Source: an uncultured Collinsella sp. (lineage in GTDB: Bacteria > Actinomycetota > Coriobacteriia > Coriobacteriales > Coriobacteriaceae). Taken from it: a stretch of DNA of 45,840 bases. The stretch lies in contig UQIE01000019.1 of assembly GCA_900541065.1 (NCBI GenBank), positions 1 through 45,840 of the forward strand, given 5' to 3'. Both the position numbers and the translations under genes were made by a program. Below are positions 31,849 to 38,728 of the stretch, in pieces. The notes under the pieces are model-generated. The model saw nothing but the letters and a program-made list of their open reading frames with translations, ran no database searches and was not told the origin of the DNA. How positions within the stretch are numbered: the first letter of the stretch is position 1; the number at the start of each line of letters is the position of its first letter.

Positions 31849-33573
31849 GTGGACGAGGAAGCAAGCATCATCCTGGGGGATGCCATCGCCTTTTGCCAGC
31901 GCGACGGCCAAGATGCACGCCTCATCAACATGCTGGGGCAATCGCGCGCCATAAGCCTGACCGAAGATACGCTCACGATCGAGGCCCCCTCGCGCTTTGC
32001 CATCGCGCAGCTCAAAAAGCATCAGCCGACTATTGAGGCTTATCTGGAAGAAATCGCCTTTGCACCGATTGCGCTCGACATCGTGGCACCGCAAGGCGCC
32101 GCGACGGAATCCACTGCCGCGACGGCGCCCGCCACGGCTCCCGCCGCTTCCCCGTCGGTGCCGGCCTCCGCAGACGACGTGCCGACAATCGAGCACCAGC
32201 ACAGCGATGTTTCCCGTGAAACCACGGCACCGTTGCCGACCGCGGCGGCGACGTCAACGAGCGCACCCGTCACGCACATGCCCATCGCTCACGACGCAGC
32301 GGCGGGCGCGGATTCGGGCATTGCAATCAAGAACACGCTCTCGGCCGACGATTTTCGTCGCATGATGAACCAGATGAAGGGCGGAGCGCCGACCAAATCC
32401 ACGCAAGCTGCGACCCCCGCTTCACCCATGCCAGCACCAACCGTGCCGGCCGAGCAGAATACGGATGGAGCCCCGCTCGCCGCGAACTCAAAATTTACCT
32501 TTGAGAACTTTGTCTACGGCCCCGAGAACAGCCATGCCTATCGCTCGGCGCTCAAGTTTGCCGCCCTCGCGGACGAGCGCGGCACATGCACATCACTGTT
32601 CATCTACGGCAAATCGGGCCTGGGCAAGACGCACCTGTTGCTTGCCATCAAAAACGAGCTCGCCGAGAAGTCGCCCGAGATCAAGGTCAAGTATGCCAAC
32701 TCCCAGGCATATCTGGACGACCTGATGACCGAGTTCGACCGCCAAAAGAAGAGCAACGCCCCCATCATGCAGGCGTACCACGGCGTGGACGTGCTCATCA
32801 TCGATGACATCCAAAACATCATCGGCAAGCGCGCGAGCGTGGACTACTTTTTCCAGCTCATGGACGAGTTCATCCGCAACAACAAGAAGGTCGTCATCGC
32901 GGCAGACCGCGCCCCCAAGGACCTGAGCATGGACGAGCGTCTGACCAGCCGCTTCAACGCCGGCATGCTCTGCCTGGTCGCAGAGCCCAGCTACGAGATG
33001 AAATACAAGATCTTGCAGCGCTATTACGAGAACACCATCGTCGCCGCTCCCGAGGCAGGCGACGACTCGCTGCTGGCGGCCTATGGGGGCGACGGCGGAC
33101 ACCTGACCGACGAGCACTTTAAACACATGGCCGAGGTCTCGGGCACCAACATCCGCGAACTCGAGAGCTTTTGCGAGCGCTGCGCCGGCGAGGCGGGCGA
33201 CCGCGAGCGCGAGGGCGGGGAGCTCACCTTTGACGATATCGACGCCATCGCCAGCCAGTACTTCGACACATCGGCCAAAAAGATCAACGTGCAAACGGTC
33301 CAGTCCGTCATTGAAGAGCAGTACGGCGTGACGCACGAGGAGCTCATCGGCCCGCGACGCAACGCCAATATCGCCAAGGCACGCCACATTGCCATCTATC
33401 TGGCCATCGAGATGTGCGAGATGACGACCACGGCGGTGGGCGCCGAATTTGGCAACCGCAACCACTCGACCGTCAGCACGAGCTACAAAAAGGTTCAGAA
33501 GATGATCCAGGAAGACCGCACCGTCACCGAAGATCTCAAATCGTTGCGCGATAAAATTACACTGCGCTCGTAG
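31849..33573 (+). CDS. dnaA: Chromosomal replication initiator protein DnaA
   Basis: A 574-residue initiator. Domain I is about 1-80, and an Ala/Pro/Thr-rich domain II (about 85-205) is longer than usual. The AAA+ domain III has Walker A YGKSGLGKTHLLLAIKNEL, Walker B VLIIDDIQNI and MDERLTSRF. Domain IV ends with GNRNHSTVSTSYKKV in place of the common GGRDHTTV motif, so base-contacting residues differ from E. coli DnaA (Asp433 to Asn, Thr435 to Ser, and the Leu422-Pro423 pair to Thr-Thr). The GTG start follows GGGAGAGA. A parS-like sequence lies inside the gene at 32208-32223. Confidence 0.96.
   Translation: MDEEASIILGDAIAFCQRDGQDARLINMLGQSRAISLTEDTLTIEAPSRFAIAQLKKHQPTIEAYLEEIAFAPIALDIVAPQGAATESTAATAPATAPAASPSVPASADDVPTIEHQHSDVSRETTAPLPTAAATSTSAPVTHMPIAHDAAAGADSGIAIKNTLSADDFRRMMNQMKGGAPTKSTQAATPASPMPAPTVPAEQNTDGAPLAANSKFTFENFVYGPENSHAYRSALKFAALADERGTCTSLFIYGKSGLGKTHLLLAIKNELAEKSPEIKVKYANSQAYLDDLMTEFDRQKKSNAPIMQAYHGVDVLIIDDIQNIIGKRASVDYFFQLMDEFIRNNKKVVIAADRAPKDLSMDERLTSRFNAGMLCLVAEPSYEMKYKILQRYYENTIVAAPEAGDDSLLAAYGGDGGHLTDEHFKHMAEVSGTNIRELESFCERCAGEAGDREREGGELTFDDIDAIASQYFDTSAKKINVQTVQSVIEEQYGVTHEELIGPRRNANIAKARHIAIYLAIEMCEMTTTAVGAEFGNRNHSTVSTSYKKVQKMIQEDRTVTEDLKSLRDKITLRS
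32208..32223. promoter_or_regulatory. Degenerate parS inside dnaA
   Basis: TGTTTCCCGTGAAACC matches the perfect parS at 14 of 16 positions; it encodes VSRET in the variable domain II of DnaA. Confidence 0.5.
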
Positions 33574-33811
33574 GGAAATAGAGACACCTGTTGAAAACTT
33601 GTCAAAACCACGGGCATAAGGTGTCTAAAACCCAACCCGCGGTGATGAAAAGTTTTGCGCAGGTTTTGAACGTGGAAAACCACCCCCGTTGCACACAGGT
33701 TGCTGTCGATTTTCTTTCTGGGTCTGACCTGCGTCTTTGGGAGTAATCAACAGTTTCGTCAGTGCTATTACTATTATTAAGATATTTATATCTAAAGAAA
33801 GGTATTAAAAG
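33574..33811. other. Probable oriC (dnaA-dnaN intergenic region)
   Basis: It contains TTTTCAACA on the minus strand at 33589-33597, TTTTCCACG (minus) at 33671-33679 and TAATCAACA (plus) at 33744-33752. A 12-base spacer leads to five consecutive triplets CTA-TTA-CTA-TTA-TTA at 33765-33779 (3'-GAT/AAT-5' on the other strand, as in DnaA-trio elements), then a very AT-rich stretch to 33811. This is the expected layout of an unwinding site. The dnaN promoter is probably in the same AT-rich part. Confidence 0.7.
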
Positions 33812-34915
33812 ATGAAGTTCACCGTCAGCCAGAGCTCGCTCACACAAGCCATCGGCGTCGTTATGAAGGGTGTCGCTTCGGCATCCACCCTTCCCATCCT
33901 GTCGGGCGTGCTCGTTAAGGCGCAAGACGGCATCTTGGAATTCCAGACCTCTAACTACACCATCTCGATCCGTCATCGCATCGCGGCGCATGTCGAAGAA
34001 GAGGGCGAGATGGTTATCCCCTGTAAGATGCTCTCCAATATCACCAAGACCCTCCCCGATGCCCCGGTCACCTTTGAGCTGTCCGAGCGCCAAGTGCTGA
34101 TCAGTTGCGAGAAGAGCTCTTTTAGGCTGAACACGCTCGATGCCAATGACTTCCCCGAGTTTCCGGCCTATGCCATCGAGAGTGCCGTGGAGCTGCCGAC
34201 CGATATCTTGTCCGAGATGGTCGGCCGCGTGTGGCGCGTCACCTCGACCGACAAGGCCCGCCCCATCCTGGGTGGCGTGCACATGAAGGTCGAGAACAAC
34301 ACCGTGCGCCTGGTGGCGACCGATTCCTTCCGTTTGGCCGTGTGCGATACGCAGGTCGAGACCTCGACCCTCGAAGGCTCCTTTGAGCTCAACGTTCCGG
34401 CTGACGCCTTTAACGACGCACTGAACATCATGGCCAGCCAGGCGACCATCATGATCGGGGCTACCGACACCCAGGTCGTCTTCGAGGCCGGCAACACCAC
34501 CTACGTGTCGCGCCGCATCGAGGGCGTGTACCCCAACTACAAGCAGCTCATCCCCGATTCGTGCGTGACGAGCGTCAAGATCGACGTCGCCGCCTTTAAC
34601 GCCGCCCTCAAGCGCGTGGCCGTTATCGCGAGCGCCAACCCCGCCGTCAAGTTCGAGATCGATGTCGAGAACGGGCAGATGGGCCTGTCCTCCATCTCCA
34701 ATGACCAGGACCTTGCGCAGGAGACGATCGATGTCGAGGCCGAGGGCGAGTCGGGCACCATCGCCTTCAACTACCACTACATCTTCGGCTGCCTCAATGC
34801 CCTATCCAAGGAGAAGGAGATCACGCTGGAGCTCAAGAGCTACTCGCAGGCGGGCATCTTCAAGTCCTACGACAAGATCAACTACCTGTACCTGGTCATG
34901 CCGGTCCGCATCTAG
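33812..34915 (+). CDS. dnaN: DNA polymerase III beta sliding clamp
   Basis: A 367-residue clamp. It has three similar domains of about 120 residues. Typical sequences are KFTVSQSSLTQAIGVVMKGVASASTLPILSG-type N-terminus (starting MKFTVSQSSL), RVWRVTSTDKARPILGGVHM and ATDSFRLAV, and the C-terminus YLYLVMPVRI. The ring tethers polymerase III and other repair factors to DNA. The ATG follows AAAGAAAGG at a relaxed distance. It is followed by recF after 9 bases. Confidence 0.96.
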   Translation: MKFTVSQSSLTQAIGVVMKGVASASTLPILSGVLVKAQDGILEFQTSNYTISIRHRIAAHVEEEGEMVIPCKMLSNITKTLPDAPVTFELSERQVLISCEKSSFRLNTLDANDFPEFPAYAIESAVELPTDILSEMVGRVWRVTSTDKARPILGGVHMKVENNTVRLVATDSFRLAVCDTQVETSTLEGSFELNVPADAFNDALNIMASQATIMIGATDTQVVFEAGNTTYVSRRIEGVYPNYKQLIPDSCVTSVKIDVAAFNAALKRVAVIASANPAVKFEIDVENGQMGLSSISNDQDLAQETIDVEAEGESGTIAFNYHYIFGCLNALSKEKEITLELKSYSQAGIFKSYDKINYLYLVMPVRI

Positions 34916-34924
34916 CGTTGCGCC

Positions 34925-36031
34925 ATGACCATGTTCGCCCGCGATCTTTCCGTCGCGCACTACCGCAGCTTCGATAGCTATCGCCTTGCCCTGGACGAGG
35001 GCGTGACGATACTTGCGGGACCCAACGCGGCGGGAAAGACCAATCTTATAGAGGCGCTGCAGCTGCTGACGAGCGGCGCCTCGTTTAGGCATCCGACCGC
35101 CGCCGAGCTCGTCCATGACGGCGCGGGTTCGTGCAAGGTCGAGCTGAGGCTCGAGGGCGACGGCCGCGTGCTTGATATGGGATTGAGCGCGGAGGACGGT
35201 AAGCGCTCGTTTAGCCGCAACGGCAAGAGATGCTCTGCCGCCGGTGTGCGCGGGGTCCTGCCGAGCGTGCTGTTTTGCCCCGACCATCTGGACATGGTTA
35301 AGCGAGGCGCCAGTGTGCGCCGTGCCGCCCTCGATGACTTTGGCATGCAACTGAGCGCACGCTATGCCGATCTTGCGAGCACCTATGGGCGCTGCGTGAC
35401 CCAGCGTAACGCCTTGCTCAAGGAGGCCTGGTGCTGCCGCGAGATGCTCGGCGCGTGGAACGATTCGATTGCCCGCGCGGGCTCGGCCCTGCTCGTGCAC
35501 CGGTTGGCCCTGCTCGACCGGCTGGCGGGCCATGTGCACACTGCCTACGGGCAAGTGGCGTCCGGCGAGGCCGCCAACGTGACCTATACGTCCACGCTGG
35601 GGGATTTGCCCCAGGTCGAGGATCGCGAAGAGCTGAAGGGCTGGGCGTACGAGCGCATGCTGGCTGCCCTTGATGAGCACGCCGACGAGGAAATTCGCCG
35701 CGGCGTGACGTTGGTGGGACCGCATCGCGATGAGATTGAGTTTGCCGTGGCGGGTCGATCCGCCCGTTCATTTGCCAGCCAAGGTCAGCAGCGGACGTTG
35801 GTTCTGGCCTGGAAGGTGGCGGAGGTGGCCGTGGCTCGCGATGTCCTGGGCACCGCCCCACTGCTGCTTTTGGACGACGTGATGAGCGAGCTCGACGGCG
35901 AGCGTCGCGGCGCTTTTCTGCGGCTGATCGGCGATGATATCCAGACGGTCATAACCACGACCAACCTGGGGTATTTTACCGATGACCTGCTTGATCGATC
36001 CAAGGTGGTGAGCATGGGTGAGACGTGCTAA
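34925..36031 (+). CDS. recF: DNA replication and repair protein RecF
   Basis: A 368-residue SMC-like ATPase that helps load RecA at gaps. Walker A is AGPNAAGKTNLIEALQLL. The middle part contains LFCPDHLDMVKRGASVRRAALD, and the signature and Walker B are near the end (FASQGQQRTLVLAWKVAEV, LLLLDDVMSELD). It follows dnaN in the usual order. The downstream DUF721 gene overlaps its end by 14 bases. Confidence 0.95.
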   Translation: MTMFARDLSVAHYRSFDSYRLALDEGVTILAGPNAAGKTNLIEALQLLTSGASFRHPTAAELVHDGAGSCKVELRLEGDGRVLDMGLSAEDGKRSFSRNGKRCSAAGVRGVLPSVLFCPDHLDMVKRGASVRRAALDDFGMQLSARYADLASTYGRCVTQRNALLKEAWCCREMLGAWNDSIARAGSALLVHRLALLDRLAGHVHTAYGQVASGEAANVTYTSTLGDLPQVEDREELKGWAYERMLAALDEHADEEIRRGVTLVGPHRDEIEFAVAGRSARSFASQGQQRTLVLAWKVAEVAVARDVLGTAPLLLLDDVMSELDGERRGAFLRLIGDDIQTVITTTNLGYFTDDLLDRSKVVSMGETC

Positions 36032-36581
36032 TTACGAGCGCGAGAGCGAAACGGTCGCCTTCAGTGGGTTTTTAAACGCAGAGCGCCAGCGCATCCTGGC
36101 GGCTGCAACACCTGAGCGCCGCGCGCAGATGGAGGCTGCCGAGGAGTCGCGCGCGGTCTATCGCGCGTGGAACGCGGTGTGCTCGGGCACGCGCGAGGGG
36201 CGGCATGTGACGGGCCTGCGCTACCTGCCCGAGTCCAATGAGCTGCTGGTATATCTCGATTCGCCCTCGTGGACGCAGGAAATGACGCTGTTGCGCGAGA
36301 TCATCCGCGCGCGCATGGAGCGCGCCGGTGCGCATGTGGATGGCCTGGTGTTCAAAACCACCGCGCCCGGTCACACGCCGCCCGCTGCCAAAGAGCGTCT
36401 GCGTCCTGCCGTGGCCGAGCGCCCGCCGGCTCCGCATGCTGACCTAAGTGAGGCCGAGCGCACCGAGATTGAGCGCCAAGTGGCGCCCATCGAAGACCAA
36501 AAACTGCGCGAGGCCCTCGAGAACGCCATGAGAGCCAGTGCCGAGTGGGCCAAGGGCGTGCAAAGCAAAAAAGAGCCTTAA
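36018..36581 (+). CDS. DUF721 (DciA-like) protein
   Basis: A 187-residue protein in the recF-gyrB position, where Actinobacteria usually carry a DUF721 gene. The conserved core is about 45-115 (AVYRAWNAVCSG ... TGLRYLPESNELLVYLDSPSWTQEMTLLREIIRARM). Members of this family (DciA) load the replicative helicase in bacteria lacking DnaC/DnaI; whether this shorter actinobacterial form does so is inference. The GTG start overlaps recF by 14 bases. Confidence 0.82.
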   Translation: MRRANYERESETVAFSGFLNAERQRILAAATPERRAQMEAAEESRAVYRAWNAVCSGTREGRHVTGLRYLPESNELLVYLDSPSWTQEMTLLREIIRARMERAGAHVDGLVFKTTAPGHTPPAAKERLRPAVAERPPAPHADLSEAERTEIERQVAPIEDQKLREALENAMRASAEWAKGVQSKKEP

Positions 36582-36612
36582 ATCGCATCTGGTGGCCTTG
36601 TAGAGCCAAATA

Positions 36613-36637
36613 CCCTCGTTCCCGAGGGCATTTTTTT
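36613..36637 (+). terminator. Terminator of the dnaN-recF-DUF721 unit
   Basis: CCCTCG-TTCC-CGAGGG stem followed by CA and seven T. Confidence 0.85.
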
Positions 36638-36686
36638 ACGATAAACTAGTAAGGCTGTACACATTTTCTTGGCTGAAGGAGGACGT

Positions 36687-38717
36687 GTGGCAAACGAAAA
36701 CGATTACGATGGCGGCGAGATTAAGATTCTCGAAGGTCTCGAGGCCGTTCGTAAGCGCCCGGGCATGTATATCGGCTCGACGAGCGCCAGCGGTCTGCAT
36801 CACCTGGTGTGGGAGATCGTTGACAACTCCGTCGACGAGGCCATGGCCGGTTTCTGCACCGAGATCCAGGTGACGGTCCACGCCGACAACTCCATCACGG
36901 TCGTCGACAACGGGCGCGGCATCCCCGTCGACGAGCACCCTGTTAAAAAGATCCCGACGCTCGAGGTCGTCATGACGATCCTGCACGCCGGCGGTAAGTT
37001 CGATAACTCGGCCTATAAGGTCTCGGGCGGCCTGCACGGCGTTGGCATCTCCGTCGTCAACGCACTGTCCAAGCGCGTGGTCGTTCAGGTTCGTCGCGAC
37101 GGCAACACCTACGAGATGGAGTTCTCGCGCGGCAAGACCGTCAAGAAGATGGAGGTCGTGGGCACCTCGGATTCGACAGGCACCACCGTCACCTTCTGGC
37201 CCGACGACGAGATCTTCGAGACCTGCATTTACGATTTCGATACGCTGCACAACCGTCTGCAGGAGACGGCGTTCCTCAATAAGAACCTCAAAATCGTGCT
37301 GACCGACGAGCGCGATGCGACTCCCCACGTGGAGGAGTTTTGCTACGAGGGCGGTATCATCGACTTCGTCAAGTTCCTCAACGAGGGCAAGGACGTCCCC
37401 GAGGCTTTTAAGGAGCCTATCTACATCGAGGGCAAATCGGACCCGGACGCGCCTGTGACCAAGATGGGCGAGGTTGAGGTTTCCCTGCAGTGGAATAGCG
37501 GTTACGGCGAGAACGTCATGTCGTTTGCCAACGACATCTACACCCCCGAGGGCGGCATGCACCTTGAGGGCTTCCGCACCGCGCTCACCCGCGTGATCAA
37601 CGACTATGCGCGCAAGCAGAACCTGCTCAAGGAAAAAGACGCCAATCTGACCGGCGACGATGTGCGCGAGGGCCTTTCGGCCGTTATCTCGGTCAAGCTG
37701 CCCGATCCGCAGTTTGAGGGCCAGACCAAGGCCAAGCTCGGCAGCTCCTATATGCGCGCGCTGACGCTCAAGATCGTGACCGACGGCCTCGCCGATTACT
37801 TGGAGGAGCATCCCAAGCCCGCCCGCGAGATCGTCAAGAAGGCGCAACAGGCCTGCAAGGCGCGCAACGCCGCCCGCAAGGCGCGCGAAGCGACCCGTCG
37901 CAAGAGCCTGCTCGAGACGGCGTCCCTGCCCGGTAAGCTCGCTGACTGCTCGGTGCGCGATGCCGAGCTGACCGAGCTCTTCATCGTAGAGGGCGACTCG
38001 GCAGGCGGTTCGGCCAAGGACGGCCGTCGCCGAGACATCCAGGCGATTCTGCCCCTGCGCGGCAAGATTTTGAACGTCGAGCGCGTTGGTGACCATCGCG
38101 CGTTCTCGAGTGACACCATCCAGTCGCTGATTACCGCGATCGGCTGCGGCGTCACGACGAGTGCCGGCGACGGCGGCGATTTCGATATCACCAAGGCGCG
38201 CTACCACAAGATCATCATCATGACCGATGCAGACGTCGACGGCGCGCATATCCGCATCCTGCTGCTGACGTTCTTCTACAAGTACATGCGTCCGCTGATC
38301 GATGCCGGCTACGTCTATGTTGCCTGCCCGCCCATCTTTGGCATTAAGGTGCGCAACAAGATCCACTACGTGTATCCCAACGGCCGCCAGCCCGAAGACG
38401 AGATCCTGCGCGATACCATCCAGAGTCTGGGCCTGAACCCCGACGATAACGACGAGGACGGCAAGGCCAAGGACGGCAAGATCACCAAGAAGCGCAAGGG
38501 CTATACCGTCCAGCGCTACAAGGGCCTGGGCGAGATGGACCCCAAGCAGCTTTCCTCGACGACGATGGACCCCAAGACCCGCATCCTGCAGCGCGTGTCG
38601 ATCGAGGACGCCGTGGTGGCGGACCGCGCCGTGCGCGAGCTGATGGGTTCCGAGGTCGGCTATCGCCGCGAGTACATTGAAAAACATGCGCATGACGCGC
38701 GTTTCCTTGACGCTTAA
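36687..38717 (+). CDS. gyrB: DNA gyrase subunit B
   Basis: A 676-residue ATPase subunit of gyrase. GHKL motifs are EIVDNSVDEAMAG, VVDNGRGIPVDEHP and GGLHGVGISVVNALS. The Toprim domain shows EGDSAGGSAKDGRRRD, LPLRGKILNVE and IIIMTDADVDGAHI, and the C-terminal RYKGLGEMDPKQL is conserved. I chose the GTG at 36687, which has AAGGAGG 5 bases upstream; the frame also opens 18 bases earlier without a ribosome site. The downstream gyrA starts 11 bases after its stop. Confidence 0.96.
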   Translation: MANENDYDGGEIKILEGLEAVRKRPGMYIGSTSASGLHHLVWEIVDNSVDEAMAGFCTEIQVTVHADNSITVVDNGRGIPVDEHPVKKIPTLEVVMTILHAGGKFDNSAYKVSGGLHGVGISVVNALSKRVVVQVRRDGNTYEMEFSRGKTVKKMEVVGTSDSTGTTVTFWPDDEIFETCIYDFDTLHNRLQETAFLNKNLKIVLTDERDATPHVEEFCYEGGIIDFVKFLNEGKDVPEAFKEPIYIEGKSDPDAPVTKMGEVEVSLQWNSGYGENVMSFANDIYTPEGGMHLEGFRTALTRVINDYARKQNLLKEKDANLTGDDVREGLSAVISVKLPDPQFEGQTKAKLGSSYMRALTLKIVTDGLADYLEEHPKPAREIVKKAQQACKARNAARKAREATRRKSLLETASLPGKLADCSVRDAELTELFIVEGDSAGGSAKDGRRRDIQAILPLRGKILNVERVGDHRAFSSDTIQSLITAIGCGVTTSAGDGGDFDITKARYHKIIIMTDADVDGAHIRILLLTFFYKYMRPLIDAGYVYVACPPIFGIKVRNKIHYVYPNGRQPEDEILRDTIQSLGLNPDDNDEDGKAKDGKITKKRKGYTVQRYKGLGEMDPKQLSSTTMDPKTRILQRVSIEDAVVADRAVRELMGSEVGYRREYIEKHAHDARFLDA

Positions 38718-38728
38718 GAGGAGGTAAC

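Noticed and set aside
36636..38693. 685-residue minus-strand frame opposite gyrB
   Set aside because: Shadow of gyrB codon bias; no recognisable domain and no ribosome site.
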